Notes under the pieces: model-generated
The model's database searches: none
Told to the model about the DNA's origin: nothing
What the model saw: the letters and a program-made list of their open reading frames with translations, nothing else
Source of the DNA: Acidobacteriota bacterium
GTDB taxonomy: Bacteria; Acidobacteriota; Terriglobia; Bryobacterales; UBA6623
Length of the DNA stretch: 48,554 bases
Direction: 5' to 3'
Assembly: GCA_027592785.1 (NCBI GenBank)
Contig: JAQCLD010000003.1
Span: 64,096 to 112,649, forward strand
Program-made: the position numbers and the translations under genes
Shown here: piece by piece, positions 1 through 9,505 of the stretch
How the letters are laid out: the number at the start of each line of letters is the position of its first letter
Numbering within the stretch: the first letter of the stretch is position 1

Positions 1-652
<652 letters not shown>

Positions 653-703
653 TTCCCTCAGTAAAGCAGGGGTTGCCCGCAATCGACCGATAAGGGTTGG
701 GCA

Positions 704-958
704 ATGGCGAAACTAGAGCAGAAACTGACTCCACCAACAGCCGAACTTCTCGTAGCGGCGCTAACGAGCGGAGATACGCGCATGGCAACCGCGTTCCGGC
801 AAACTCTCGACCGTGCCGCGCGCCGAAATCACTCCCGCCGAAGCGAAGAACTCGAGGCGCTCCAGGGCCTATTAGGAGCGTTCGTCAGCACTGCCGAAGC
901 GGGTTCCCGGACGGCGCTAGAGCCGACCCTGCGGCATTTGCTGGCTAGGGTGCTGTAG
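704..958 (+). CDS. small hypothetical helical protein
   Basis: An 84-residue reading frame with ATG start, beginning MAKLEQKLTPPTAELL. It is rich in Ala, Leu, Arg and Glu and looks entirely helical, with no membrane segment, cysteine or recognisable motif. It lies 51 nt after the icd stop on the same strand and ends 14 nt inside the 3' end of the convergent mlaD-like gene. I see no strong ribosome binding site, only a weak GGGTTGGG 5' of the ATG, and no family match. It may be a real small gene cotranscribed with icd or a chance frame. It is kept because the spacing suits a gene and its codon use resembles that of the neighbours. Confidence 0.4.
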   Translation: MAKLEQKLTPPTAELLVAALTSGDTRMATAFRQTLDRAARRNHSRRSEELEALQGLLGAFVSTAEAGSRTALEPTLRHLLARVL

Positions 959-1919
959 CGGGAACCGCGCGGTCGAGTTTGGGCTTGGTGCGCAACAAGC
1001 TCCAAGGCCGCTGACGAATCTCATCGCTAAACTGCTCTAGGTTTTCGGAGGTCGCGCGGAAGTTCTCAATCGTCTCGGAGATGTTGGCGTCGTTGGCGAC
1101 GACCAAAGCGCGAACCTCCTCCAACATTTCCCGGGCCTCGACGAGCGTCGCTTCTAGTTGCGCCAGGTCCTGCTTGATGGGTTCGCGCGTCTCCTCCACG
1201 GTACGGTTGACGTTGGACACCGTCGTTTCAGCCGTTTCACCGACTCGTTTCATCTGCGCGACCGTCTCTTCCACTCGGGCGAGCATATCGCTCACTTGCG
1301 TTGTGATCTGGTCGATCTTGGGGTCCTGGGTCTCGAACAAGTTATTGGCGTTCTCGAGCATCGACTGGATGTTCTGCTGGTTCTGCTCGTTGGTTAGTTC
1401 CTGGAGGTTGGCCGTTAGACCGCGCAAGTCGAGCACCAGAAGACTCACATCGTCGCGCAGGCTCAAAAGGACGGAATTGGCGGTTTCAGTGACTTCAGCA
1501 ACCTGGGAAGTGATATCGCTGAAACTCGTCATCTCATCAGACGGAATCGTACTGCCGGGAGGCATGCGGGCGGCGTCCTTGGTTCCGGGGCTAATCTCCA
1601 AGTAGTTGTCGCCGAGCGCGTTCAGACTGCCAATCTTGGCCAAGGAGTCCTCGTTGACCGGCACATCCTCGCGGACCTGGAAGACGACTTCGTTGGTTGT
1701 CGGGTCATCTGGAGCAGGATGCACGTCTGAAATGACGCCTGCCTTCCTGCCGCCAAAACGAACCAAGGTTCCCGAATCGAGACCTCCAGCAAACTTGAAG
1801 TAGGTGCGGTATTCGACCAGGCTCCCGCTTAACTGAACCGAGGCCACCGAAAGGAACACGACGACGAAGATGATCATCGCCGAGACGACGACAATACCCA
1901 CCTTGACTTCGTTACTCAT
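945..1919 (-). CDS. MlaD/MCE-family lipid transport protein
   Basis: Membrane-anchored substrate-binding subunit of an MCE (Mla-type) transporter, which in other Gram-negatives moves phospholipids between the membranes. One N-terminal membrane segment (about residues 7-30) is followed by a single MCE domain (about 35-115) with the typical stretch GLDSGTLVRFGGRKAG and the ending LGDNYLEISPG. A long heptad-like helical tail (about 135-300) follows, rich in Glu, Asn and Thr, that could form the needle or coiled coil of the hexamer. The ATPase and permease genes (mlaF, mlaE) are about 25 kb away in the window, so this MlaD is separated from its likely partners. ATG start with GGAG-rich sequence upstream and a TATGCT box 12 nt before it. 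Confidence 0.85.
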   Translation of the reverse strand: MSNEVKVGIVVVSAMIIFVVVFLSVASVQLSGSLVEYRTYFKFAGGLDSGTLVRFGGRKAGVISDVHPAPDDPTTNEVVFQVREDVPVNEDSLAKIGSLNALGDNYLEISPGTKDAARMPPGSTIPSDEMTSFSDITSQVAEVTETANSVLLSLRDDVSLLVLDLRGLTANLQELTNEQNQQNIQSMLENANNLFETQDPKIDQITTQVSDMLARVEETVAQMKRVGETAETTVSNVNRTVEETREPIKQDLAQLEATLVEAREMLEEVRALVVANDANISETIENFRATSENLEQFSDEIRQRPWSLLRTKPKLDRAVPATAP

Positions 1920-1999
1920 AGGCTCCGCTCCAGCATATCAATAGCAGAGCAGAATCGCAGGCGCAGGCCTGCCCAGAGCGTGTCAGCGACGATGGGAGA

Positions 2000-2953
2000 T
2001 TAGTCGGCAGCGGCCTGCTCGTAGGAGTCAGACTGTTCTGGCGCTTCGCTCTGGGCCGGACCAGCTTCCAGGCGGTGATCTTCGCCGATGACGCGTGGCG
2101 AGAACCCTTCTTTCTCGAAGTCCTCGGCGGCGTCTACTCCTTCGGCGGTGATTTCGTAACGGCCGTTGTTGGAGGCGTCAACGAAGTCCTTACGGCGCAG
2201 GTACCAACAGGAGAACTCGAGGTGCTCACGGGGAATCCCCAACAGTTCTTCGAGTTCGCGCAGGGTGACCCCGGCGCTCTCGGGAGCTTCGACGCGCTTA
2301 GTGTAGAGAGCGGAAAGAATCGCTGCGCGCTTGCGCTTCTCGCCCTGCATGCCTTCGCCGGCAACGGGCTTGGAGAACACTCTCCACCTGACCCGTTTCT
2401 GTGCCTGGTAGCGAATATCGTATTCCGCCCGTCGAGCGGGGTCATTAAGCGTCTGGTAGGCGCGTAGTATCGTCTGGAACGAGGATGCGTCGCCGGTGTC
2501 GGGATTGTCGGGATGGTATCGCTGGGCGAGCATGCGGTAGACGCGATGAATCATTTCCGCGTCAGCATTGGCGCTAACTTGCAGCAATTCGTAGTAGTCG
2601 GTGAAAGAATCGTCGGCCTTATCGTCGTCGGGTCCAGGTGAAGCTGTCTTTGGGCTGTCCTCGAAGGTGCATCCGGCACGATAGGCTGAATCGTTGATGA
2701 GGCGGCAGTGCATCACCTGAACGGTTCGAGAATGTTCTTGGTCGGGCGCGCCAGGGACAGCGGATCCCCAAACGCTGAGCGTGATGCCAACCACCATCGG
2801 GGTTGCCGTCTCAAAGCCTACGCCCCACTCGCTGACATCGGTGAGCCTGACCTGACGGGTCTTCTCAGATCCGTCCGTCAACTCAATCATGATGTGGAGT
2901 TCGTCACAGACCGGAGCTTCGTTGCGTGGGCGACGCCGTCTTTCCTTCGACAT
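2000..2953 (-). CDS. PilZ-like / J-domain / winged-helix fusion protein
   Basis: A 317-residue soluble protein with three parts. Residues about 8-100 look like a PilZ-type beta barrel: a basic RRRRPRNEAP start, then VRLTDVSEWGVGFET, resembling the PilZ DxSxxG motif, so cyclic-di-GMP binding is possible. Residues about 119-185 are a clear J domain (DYYELLQVSANADAEMIHRV, then HPD at 147-149), the signature that stimulates Hsp70 ATPase. Residues about 205-290 resemble a winged helix (LRELEELLGIPREHLEFSCWYL, then GRYEITAEGVDAAE). The tail is acidic and disordered. There are no zinc-finger or C-terminal DnaJ domains, so it is not a housekeeping DnaJ. A good ribosome site (GAGGGGAG) precedes the ATG. 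It lies 80 nt upstream of the MCE gene on the same strand. Function is inferred only. Confidence 0.75.
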   Translation of the reverse strand: MSKERRRRPRNEAPVCDELHIMIELTDGSEKTRQVRLTDVSEWGVGFETATPMVVGITLSVWGSAVPGAPDQEHSRTVQVMHCRLINDSAYRAGCTFEDSPKTASPGPDDDKADDSFTDYYELLQVSANADAEMIHRVYRMLAQRYHPDNPDTGDASSFQTILRAYQTLNDPARRAEYDIRYQAQKRVRWRVFSKPVAGEGMQGEKRKRAAILSALYTKRVEAPESAGVTLRELEELLGIPREHLEFSCWYLRRKDFVDASNNGRYEITAEGVDAAEDFEKEGFSPRVIGEDHRLEAGPAQSEAPEQSDSYEQAAAD

Positions 2954-2993
2954 ATCTCCCCTCGATCTTCACTTGCGCCGCTGACCGGTTGAG

Positions 2994-2999
2994 TACAAT
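2994..2999 (+). promoter_or_regulatory. candidate -10 box (TACAAT) for the binding lipoprotein gene
   Basis: TACAAT lies 32 nt before the ATG at 3032. An imperfect TTGCGC sits 15 bp upstream. A GGGGAG ribosome site lies between the box and the ATG. The -35 fit is poor, so this is tentative. Confidence 0.35.
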
Positions 3000-3031
3000 G
3001 ACTGCTGGCTTTGTTGGGGAGATGCCTCCGA

Positions 3032-3997
3032 ATGAACGCTCCGCGAATCACCTTAGTGCTGCTCGCCGCCATGGCAGGCGTCATTAGTACCGCATGCAAC
3101 AGATCAGAGGGCACACGAATCGTCGTCATACCTAAGGCCACCGCGCATGTCTTCTGGCAGACGGTTCATGCAGGGGCGAGTGCGGCGGGCAAAGAGAGCG
3201 GCGTGGAGATCGAATGGCTGGGTCCAGCGGCGGAAACTGACTTCGCCAGGCAGATCGAGATCGTCGACTCGGCCATTACCTCGCGGGCCGACGGAATCGT
3301 GTTGGCCCCGACCGAGGCGACCTCGCTTGTGGGCGTGGCCGAGCGGGCGGCCCGCGAGGGAGTACCGCTCGTCGTATTCGATTCTGGCATCGACACGGAA
3401 GACTACGTTTCGTTCGTGGCGACGAACAACTATGAGGCAGGAGCGAAGGCGGCGCGGGAACTGGGGGCTTTGTTGACCGGGACGGGTACGGTCGCTATGG
3501 TCAAGAATGTAGCCGGCTCAAGTTCAACGATGCAGCGTGAGAAGGGCTTCGAAGATACGCTGGCGACAGAGTTTCCGCAGATCGAGAAAGTCGCGGAACA
3601 ATATTGCAGTTCAGACGTCGCCAAGGCTCTCGCCGCAGCCGAAAACATCTTGACCGCTCACCCAGACCTCGACGCGCTGTTCGCCTCGGCCGAACCGGCC
3701 ACGGTGGGTGTGGGGAGAGCGCTTCGGGGCCGCAATCTAACCGGGAAGGTCAAGTTTGTCGGCTTTGACTTCAGCGAGGCGATCGAAGAGGATCTGCGGG
3801 CCGGGGTGATCGATGCCTTGATCGTGCAGGACCCTTTTAATATTGGCTACCAAGCCGTCAAGGCGGTGCTGGCGAAGATCGCAGGGGAAACGCCCGCGAA
3901 GCGAATCGACACTCCCGCAACAGTGGTGACCGGAGAGAATGTCGACACGCCGGAAATTGATCGCCTGGTGCACCCCGATCTTACCCGCGGCGGCTAG
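3032..3997 (+). CDS. periplasmic sugar-type binding lipoprotein (ABC transporter)
   Basis: Solute-binding component of the ribose/galactose-binding (periplasmic binding protein-like, LacI-related) family. The N-terminus has a lipoprotein signal with lipobox-like VISTAC, so the mature protein should be membrane-anchored through Cys. Residues about 30-310 carry family features: FWQTVHAGASAA near the start, ADGIVLAPTE, VVFDSGI, FVATNNYEAGAKAA, and VGFDFSEA late in the protein. The ATG at 3032 is chosen over an in-frame TTG at 3011 because GGGGAG lies about 10 nt before it and the signal peptide starts there. No permease or ATPase gene is adjacent, so it is an orphan binding protein. It ends interlocked with the convergent purH stop. 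Confidence 0.8.
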   Translation: MNAPRITLVLLAAMAGVISTACNRSEGTRIVVIPKATAHVFWQTVHAGASAAGKESGVEIEWLGPAAETDFARQIEIVDSAITSRADGIVLAPTEATSLVGVAERAAREGVPLVVFDSGIDTEDYVSFVATNNYEAGAKAARELGALLTGTGTVAMVKNVAGSSSTMQREKGFEDTLATEFPQIEKVAEQYCSSDVAKALAAAENILTAHPDLDALFASAEPATVGVGRALRGRNLTGKVKFVGFDFSEAIEEDLRAGVIDALIVQDPFNIGYQAVKAVLAKIAGETPAKRIDTPATVVTGENVDTPEIDRLVHPDLTRGG

Positions 3998-5544
3998 TGA
4001 CGGAAGTGACGCACGCCGGTCATGACCATCGCTAGACCGAGCTTGTCGGCGGCGTCAATCACCTCTTGATCGCGCATCGACCCGCCAGGCTGCACGACAG
4101 CCGTGGCCCCGGCCTTGGCAAGTTCTTCCACACCATCGGCGAAAGGGAAAAAGGCGTCGGAGGCCACCACCGACTCAGCAACCGGCAGATGCGCGCGCTG
4201 AGCGCCGATCCGGGCTGAATCCACGCGGCTCATTTGGCCGGCTCCGACCCCCACCGTCTGCCCTGGCTTGGCGTAAAGGATCGCGTTGGACTTGACGTGT
4301 TTGACCACCTTCCAGCCAAACCGTAGGGCCACTTCCTCCTCCGGGCTGGGAGCGCGCTTGCTGACCACGTTCCAGCTCTCTCCGCTTGTCGCCGTGCGGT
4401 CTTCGGTCTGCGCCAAGAATCCTCCGGAGATGCTCTTGATTACCAACCCCGCACTAGCCGGCTTCACCTGCAGCAGCCGCAGATTCTTCTTGCGGCGGAG
4501 AACTTCTAGCGCATCCGCGTCGTAGGCGGATGCCGCAATCGCTTCCACAAACAGTTCCGACATCGCTTCGGCGGTTTCGCGGTCGATCGAGCGGTTGACC
4601 GAAATGACCGAGCCGAAAGCCGACACCGGGTCACACGCTAGAGCCAAACGATAGGCTTCGGCAAGAGATGATTGCTCAGCGCAGCCGCAAGGGTTGGTGT
4701 GTTTGATGATCGCCACGGCTGGATCGGCAAACTCCTCGATCAATGCCCATGCGGCGTCGAGGTCAACGAGGTTGTTGTAGGAAAGTTCCTTGCCGTGCAG
4801 CTGTTTCGCTGATGCAACGCCCACGTCGCCGGCGCCGTAGAGTGCGGCCTGCTGGTGCGGATTCTCTCCGTAGCGCAGCACCGACTTGCGGGGCGACAGG
4901 ATGTCGAGCGTGGCCGGCAACGCCTCGTCGGCTGCCGCCCGTTCCCCCGATGCGGAGATGCCTGCCAAGGTCGTGCTAATCGCCCTGTCATACGCCGCGG
5001 TCATAGCGAAAGCCTGCTGCGCGAGACGCCAGTGCGTGGCTTCCGATAAGCAACCTTCGTTCGATTCCAGCTCGTCGGCCAGCGCAGCGTAGTCGGCGGG
5101 GGATGTGACCACCGCGACATCGCGATAGTTCTTCGCCGCAGCTCGAATCATAGTGGGGCCGCCGATGTCGATATTTTCGATAATCTCCTCGAACGACACC
5201 CCTGGCTTGGACGCGGTCTTCTCGAACGCATAGAGGTTGACCACGACCATATCGATCGGCGCGATCTCATGTTGATCGAGAGCCGCCATGTGTTCGGGGT
5301 TGGAACGAATCGCCAACATGCCGGCGGCAACCCGTGGATGGATGGTCTTCACGCGCCCGTCCAGCATTTCTGGGAATCCGGTCACCTCAGAGACGTCGCG
5401 GACCGCCAATCCGTTGTCGCGCAACAAACTCGCGGTGCCTCCGGTGGAAATCAATTCGATGCCTCTCGCGGCGAGACGCTCGGCGAAAGGGGCGAGACCG
5501 CTCTTGTCGGTCACGCTGAGAAGGGCTCTACGGATCATGCTCAT
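3994..5544 (-). CDS. purH: bifunctional AICAR formyltransferase / IMP cyclohydrolase
   Basis: Catalyses the last two steps of de novo IMP synthesis. The N-terminal IMP cyclohydrolase (MGS-like) domain, about residues 1-195, shows [18 protein letters not shown] and ELISTGGTA. The C-terminal AICAR transformylase domain shows [29 protein letters not shown] and [10 protein letters not shown], and ends with [17 protein letters not shown]. The length of 516 residues is standard. Start is either MSMIRR at 5544 or the second Met at 5538, and neither has a good ribosome site. A TAGAAT box lies 12 nt before 5544. The stop codon interlocks with that of the convergent lipoprotein gene (CTAG at 3994-3997). 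Confidence 0.97.
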   Translation of the reverse strand: MSMIRRALLSVTDKSGLAPFAERLAARGIELISTGGTASLLRDNGLAVRDVSEVTGFPEMLDGRVKTIHPRVAAGMLAIRSNPEHMAALDQHEIAPIDMVVVNLYAFEKTASKPGVSFEEIIENIDIGGPTMIRAAAKNYRDVAVVTSPADYAALADELESNEGCLSEATHWRLAQQAFAMTAAYDRAISTTLAGISASGERAAADEALPATLDILSPRKSVLRYGENPHQQAALYGAGDVGVASAKQLHGKELSYNNLVDLDAAWALIEEFADPAVAIIKHTNPCGCAEQSSLAEAYRLALACDPVSAFGSVISVNRSIDRETAEAMSELFVEAIAASAYDADALEVLRRKKNLRLLQVKPASAGLVIKSISGGFLAQTEDRTATSGESWNVVSKRAPSPEEEVALRFGWKVVKHVKSNAILYAKPGQTVGVGAGQMSRVDSARIGAQRAHLPVAESVVASDAFFPFADGVEELAKAGATAVVQPGGSMRDQEVIDAADKLGLAMVMTGVRHFRH

Positions 5545-5631
5545 GGGGAAAGGGCTATTCTATCGTGCCGCCTGGGCCAGCGTGGGGCAGTGTTACAATC
5601 GGGGCGTTAGTCCTGCTGGGGAGGTAGGGCT

Positions 5632-6714
5632 TTGTCGATGACGAACAGCCGAGCAGACTTGCAGTCTAGTGATTTGCGCGTTTCGATCATCATCCCCGCT
5701 CACAACGCGTCTTCCACGTTGGCGACCTGCCTAGAAGCATTCGCGCAACTGACTTCCTCGCCCTACGAGATCTTGGTCGTTTGTGACGGCTGTACGGATG
5801 GCACGGCGGAAGTCGCTCGTCTCCATCGCGTTCGTGTCATTGAGTATCCGACACGGCGCGGAGCGGCCTATGCGAGAAACGTTGGAGCCGCCGCGGCGCA
5901 GGGAGATGTTTTCCTGTTCCTGGACGCCGATTGCGTCGCCCACAGCGAGGTCGTCTCTTTGACCATAGAGGCCGTCTCCGACGGCGAGCAGATGCTATTT
6001 GGCTCCTATACGCGCGAAACGCGAGCAGCGGGATTCTTGACTAAGTTCAAGAACCTGCAACACCACTTCACCCACCAACAAGGCGCCGACTACCAAACGA
6101 CTTTTTGGAGCGGATGCGGAGCCTTAACGCGAGGAGCGTTTGAAGCCATAGCCGGTTTCGACGTGAATCTGCAATCGTGCGAAGACATCGAGTTCGGATC
6201 AGCAGCGAGCCGCTTGGACTACCGCGTTCAGCTTGTCCGCGCCATGCAGGTCGAACACTTGAAGGAGTACAACTTGGCCAGCCTGGTGCGCTCAGACCTT
6301 CTACAGCGCGCGATCCCTTGGACAAGACTGATCTATTCGGGAAGAACCGGCATGGGCGCCCTCAATACGAATCGTCGCGGTAGGGTCAGCGTGGCAGCGA
6401 CGGGAGTGATGTTAGTTGCCCTAATCGCTTCTCTATTCTGGACGCCCGCGATCGGAGCGGCGGCCCTGGCCCTGCTCGCCGTCCTGGCGGCGAACCGCGA
6501 GCTGATCGCGCTCGCGGCGCAAGAACTCGGTTGGCTCGAAGGCGCCGCTTCAGCAGGAGTGCTGCTGCTGCACTATTTTGTCTGTGGCGTCGGCTATGTT
6601 GTCGGGCGCACCATGCCCAAGCTCCCCCCAGCTCGCTCTGGCAATTCTGAGTACGCCTGGATCGAGAGCGAGACCTCCCAAACCTATTCGGCCGCTCACG
6701 CGAAGACGTCGTGA
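5632..6714 (+). CDS. family 2 glycosyltransferase with C-terminal membrane segments
   Basis: A GT-A fold inverting glycosyltransferase of family 2. It has the opening VSIIIPAHN (about 17-25), VVCDGCTDGTAE, the metal-binding LDADC (D98-A-D100) and SCEDIEFG, which supplies the later acidic residues. About residues 245-330 form two or three hydrophobic segments, so the enzyme is membrane-bound and probably acts on a lipid-linked or polyprenyl acceptor. The TTG start at 5632 is preferred because GGGGAGG lies 7 nt before it. The alternative ATG at 5638 would be 13 nt away. A TACAAT box lies at 5594-5599. The sugar and acceptor cannot be told. Confidence 0.82.
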   Translation: MSMTNSRADLQSSDLRVSIIIPAHNASSTLATCLEAFAQLTSSPYEILVVCDGCTDGTAEVARLHRVRVIEYPTRRGAAYARNVGAAAAQGDVFLFLDADCVAHSEVVSLTIEAVSDGEQMLFGSYTRETRAAGFLTKFKNLQHHFTHQQGADYQTTFWSGCGALTRGAFEAIAGFDVNLQSCEDIEFGSAASRLDYRVQLVRAMQVEHLKEYNLASLVRSDLLQRAIPWTRLIYSGRTGMGALNTNRRGRVSVAATGVMLVALIASLFWTPAIGAAALALLAVLAANRELIALAAQELGWLEGAASAGVLLLHYFVCGVGYVVGRTMPKLPPARSGNSEYAWIESETSQTYSAAHAKTS

Positions 6715-6766
6715 TAGAAGCAACAGTCAGCGAGAAGGCCGGCCGCGGCGCGCTTCGAGATTCAAC

Positions 6767-7420
6767 GTGACCCTCAAGGGAGAGATTCAACAGCTGCTAG
6801 CTGGCTTCAGCGTGCCCGAGCACATCGCGCGCATCATCGCCGAATCTCACCAAGCCCTAGAGGGCTCGGGCATTGCTCGCGGTATTGCAGTCGGCGATCA
6901 GGCGCCCGACTTCGAACTGGAAGATTCGGCCGGGCACTCAGTCCGGCTCTACGAACAGTTGCGCCGGGGACCGGCTGTGGTGTCGTTCTTTCGCGTAGCC
7001 TGGTGCCCCGTGTGTAATCTGCAGCTAGTCGCGTTCCAACGAGCCTTGCCGGAGATCACGACGCTGGGCGCCGAGATCCTCGCCGTTCACCCGGAGAGCG
7101 GACAACTCGTCGAAGACCCGCCCGACGGGTTCCACATCCTGGCGGATACGTCACAACGGGTGATTCACGACTACCGGCTCGAGTTCACCGTTTCCGCCGA
7201 CGTGCGCCGCATCTATCCGCTCGTTTTCGGCGTCGATGTTTCTAAGAAAAATGCCAACGGGGGATGGACCTTGCCGGTACCGGGAACCTTTGTCGTAGGC
7301 CAAGACCGTATCGTGAAGCGCCGGCACGTGCGCGCTGACTTCAGCCTCCGCATGGAGCCGTCGGAGGTCATCGAGGCACTGACGCAACTCAGAGACGAGC
7401 GCGAACGCGCCGCGAACTAA
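6767..7420 (+). CDS. peroxiredoxin (AhpC/TSA family)
   Basis: Thiol peroxidase of the thioredoxin fold. Residues about 43-200 form the domain: VGDQAPDFELEDSAG, then FFRVAWCPVCNLQL with Cys80 and Cys83 in the W-C-P-x-C-N-L-Q-L pattern of the AhpC/TSA subgroup common in soil bacteria, and later PVPGTFVVGQDR. It probably reduces hydroperoxides in the cytoplasm. The start is taken as GTG at 6767 (MTLKGEIQQLL) because the preceding in-frame sequence overlaps the glycosyltransferase and lacks family similarity. There is no clear ribosome site. It begins 52 nt after the glycosyltransferase and could be cotranscribed with it. Its stop interlocks with the convergent hydrolase. Confidence 0.85.
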   Translation: MTLKGEIQQLLAGFSVPEHIARIIAESHQALEGSGIARGIAVGDQAPDFELEDSAGHSVRLYEQLRRGPAVVSFFRVAWCPVCNLQLVAFQRALPEITTLGAEILAVHPESGQLVEDPPDGFHILADTSQRVIHDYRLEFTVSADVRRIYPLVFGVDVSKKNANGGWTLPVPGTFVVGQDRIVKRRHVRADFSLRMEPSEVIEALTQLRDERERAAN

Positions 7421-8085
7421 GTTAGGTCGTCTAGCGCCGACTCTGCGTGTTCCGAGAGGCCCTCCAGAAACGGGTTCTGACGACGCTCGCGGCCAATCGT
7501 CGTACCGGGCCCATGCCCAGGGAATACCGCTGTGTCGTCCGGCAAGGTGAGGACCTTATCGCGAATCGAGTCCAGCAGCTGCTGGGTGTCGCCGCCGGGA
7601 AGGTCGGTGCGCCCGATGCTATCGCGGAACAGCACGTCTCCGGCGATCAACCGTTCTAGGCTCGGGATGAAAAAGCTGACGCTCCCAGGACTGTGCCCAG
7701 GAGTGAACAAAACGCGAAGTTCGTGTCCCGCGAACTCCACAACATCGCCCTCGTCATAGTAGTGGTCGATCTCGACCTTCTCGCCTGGTTCAACGCCGAT
7801 CCAAGCAGCCTGCTGGTCTAGAGATTCCAGGATGGGGATCTCCAGCTTGTGGAGCCATGTCGGGGCGCCGCTTGAACGCTTCAGCTGCGCCGCACGCCCG
7901 ATGTGATCGAAATGAGCGTGAGTGAACAGGATCTTGGCGACCCGCAGTCCGCGGCGCTCCAGCAGCTGTTCAATCTCAGGGATGTCATCGCCCGGATCAA
8001 CGACCAAGGCGGTCTTCGAATCCTCATCCCCAAGAATCTGGCAGTTGCATTGCAGGGGTCCAGTGGCTAGTACGTCGTGCGTCAT
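7417..8085 (-). CDS. metallo-beta-lactamase-fold hydrolase (glyoxalase II-like)
   Basis: A cytoplasmic MBL-fold thioesterase or hydrolase of the YcbL/GloB type. HAHFDH (residues 56-61) is the dinuclear zinc motif, and LFTPGHSPGSVSF, LIAGDVLFRDSIGRTDLPGG and VFPGHGPGTTIGRE give the remaining ligands. The short length (222 residues) and lack of the GloB C-terminal helical domain fit the YcbL-like subgroup. Start chosen as the ATG at 8085 (MTHDVLATG) with a purine-rich GAAGAG upstream. A GTG at 8100 is possible. Divergent from ygfZ with 90 nt between. The natural substrate cannot be given. Confidence 0.85.
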   Translation of the reverse strand: MTHDVLATGPLQCNCQILGDEDSKTALVVDPGDDIPEIEQLLERRGLRVAKILFTHAHFDHIGRAAQLKRSSGAPTWLHKLEIPILESLDQQAAWIGVEPGEKVEIDHYYDEGDVVEFAGHELRVLFTPGHSPGSVSFFIPSLERLIAGDVLFRDSIGRTDLPGGDTQQLLDSIRDKVLTLPDDTAVFPGHGPGTTIGRERRQNPFLEGLSEHAESALDDLT

Positions 8086-8175
8086 CTTTAGTCTCTTCAC
8101 TCTAGCCTTTCAAGCGGCCCTCTATACTGAAATTGAACTCTGTGCGGCTGCCGCGACCGGGTTACCCTTCACCAC

Positions 8176-9072
8176 ATGACGCCGGGTTATCAAGCGTTGC
8201 GTACAAGCGCGGCCTGGTTCGATATCTCTGACAGGACCAGGCTTCGGCTCAGCGGAACGGATCGCATCCGGCTCCTGCACGCCCTGGCGACGAATGTGAT
8301 CGAGGGTTTGCAGCCGGGACAGCACACGGAAACGTTCTTCCTCACTGCGCAGGGCCGCATCGTCGCTCGCTGCCGTGTCTACGTCGAAGATGATTCGGTG
8401 TTGCTGGAGTCCGAGGCATCCAGTCGCCAGCAGCTGCTCGACTACTTTGATCAGTACATCATCATGGACGACGTTACGGTCGACGACGAGACGGACTCGA
8501 CGATAGCCGTGGCCATCGAAGGTCCCGCCGCAGTCAGCGGTGTCGCTAGCGGCTTGCAGGACGTCGGCCGGGTCTACGCGTCGTCGCTGACCGGATTGCC
8601 GGGCTTCTGGATCGAAGCCGACAAGGCCGCCGAAGACGAACTGCGCGCCCGACTCCGCAGCGCCGGCATCGTGACGGCCGAACCGGCCGATTGGGAGACA
8701 GTACGGGTAGAAAACCGCATCGCGGTCCATGGCAAAGACTATGGCGAAACCAATATTCCGCATGAGACTCGACTGTTGGACGCGGTCTCTTTCAGCAAGG
8801 GCTGTTACGTAGGCCAGGAAATCGTCGAGCGGGTCAATTCGCAGGGGCAGGTCAACCGGCTGCTGACTCCGGTCGAGATCGAATCCAGCGAAATACCAGG
8901 TAACACGGAGCTCCGTTTGGGAGAGCGCGTTGTCGGACAGCTCACGAGCGCCGTAATCTCGCCGCAGACAGGAAAAATCGTTGGATTTGCGCTGGTAAGA
9001 CGGGAGGCTCTGGCCCCTGGAGCCGCGGTTTCCGTAGGCGGCAAAATTGCCCACACTCCCCCTTGGCCGTGA
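8176..9072 (+). CDS. ygfZ: YgfZ/GcvT-family folate-binding protein
   Basis: A homologue of the tetrahydrofolate-binding protein that supports assembly and repair of certain iron-sulfur enzymes. The signature KGCYVGQE (residues 208-215) with the conserved Cys210 is present, followed by IVERVNSQGQVNR. The N-terminal aminomethyltransferase-like fold starts with WFDISDRTRLRLSGTDRIRLLHALATN and has FLTAQGRIVA. It lacks the length of a true GcvT and is not next to glycine-cleavage genes. ATG start without an obvious ribosome site. A TATACT box at 8123-8128 could be its -10. rpmB follows on the same strand after 134 nt. Confidence 0.9.
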   Translation: MTPGYQALRTSAAWFDISDRTRLRLSGTDRIRLLHALATNVIEGLQPGQHTETFFLTAQGRIVARCRVYVEDDSVLLESEASSRQQLLDYFDQYIIMDDVTVDDETDSTIAVAIEGPAAVSGVASGLQDVGRVYASSLTGLPGFWIEADKAAEDELRARLRSAGIVTAEPADWETVRVENRIAVHGKDYGETNIPHETRLLDAVSFSKGCYVGQEIVERVNSQGQVNRLLTPVEIESSEIPGNTELRLGERVVGQLTSAVISPQTGKIVGFALVRREALAPGAAVSVGGKIAHTPPWP

Positions 9073-9091
9073 TATCCTGGACGGGTATTGT
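9063..9091 (+). promoter_or_regulatory. candidate promoter for rpmB
   Basis: TTGGCC (9063-9068), a 17 bp spacer and TATTGT (9086-9091). This would give a leader of about 110 nt that contains a perfect 6 bp hairpin (GCGGCG at 9099-9104 with CGCCGC at 9110-9115). Seen by eye only. Confidence 0.35.
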
Positions 9092-9206
9092 GGCTGGCGC
9101 GGCGGTTTTCGCCGCAAGCGCCCCATCCTGATCCTGAAATTGTTCGACCGGTCTTGGCGGCATGGTATTGCCCAGGACGGATTTGTGCCGCGCGGAGGTA
9201 TTAGCT

Positions 9207-9443
9207 ATGGCTCAGTTTTGTGTAGTGACCGGAAAGAAGCCGATGTCCGGCAACAACGTGTCGCACGCCAACAACAAGACTCGGCGGGTGTTCAACCTCA
9301 ATCTGCACAACAAGCGATTTTGGGTAGAGACCGAGAACCGTTGGGTGCGTTTAAAGATTAGCGCCAAGGGCATCAAGATCATCACCAAGCGCGGCATCGA
9401 CAGCGTCCTGGCGGAGCTCCGCGGAAAAGGCGTCAAGATCTAG
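9207..9443 (+). CDS. rpmB: 50S ribosomal protein L28
   Basis: Ribosomal protein of the large subunit, 78 residues. It has the expected [20 protein letters not shown] start and the conserved [33 protein letters not shown] and [15 protein letters not shown] blocks. The ATG at 9207 is preceded by GGAGG at 9194-9198 with a spacing of 8 nt, the best ribosome site in this part of the window. It stands alone, without rpmG, and ends in a rho-independent terminator at 9471. It lacks the zinc-binding cysteine pair of the C+ form of L28: only Cys5 is visible. Confidence 0.97.
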   Translation: MAQFCVVTGKKPMSGNNVSHANNKTRRVFNLNLHNKRFWVETENRWVRLKISAKGIKIITKRGIDSVLAELRGKGVKI

Positions 9444-9470
9444 CCGTCCTTCGCACGCTAAGATTCTAGG

Positions 9471-9499
9471 CCGCGACTCGCAAGGGTCGCGGTTTCCCT
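9471..9499 (+). terminator. rho-independent terminator after rpmB
   Basis: A perfect 7 bp stem, CCGCGAC (9471-9477) with GTCGCGG (9486-9492), 8 nt loop, followed by TTTCCCTTT. It lies 28 nt after the rpmB stop and between convergent genes, so it may also serve the DUF218 gene. Confidence 0.8.
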
Positions 9500-9505
9500 T
9501 TAGGG

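Noticed and set aside
1081-1605. Forward reading frame opposite the mlaD-like gene
   Set aside because: Shadow of the minus-strand gene with no ribosome site and no family likeness.
6578-6766. N-terminal extension of the peroxiredoxin
   Set aside because: Overlaps the glycosyltransferase in another frame and is basic and serine-rich. Family similarity starts at the GTG at 6767.
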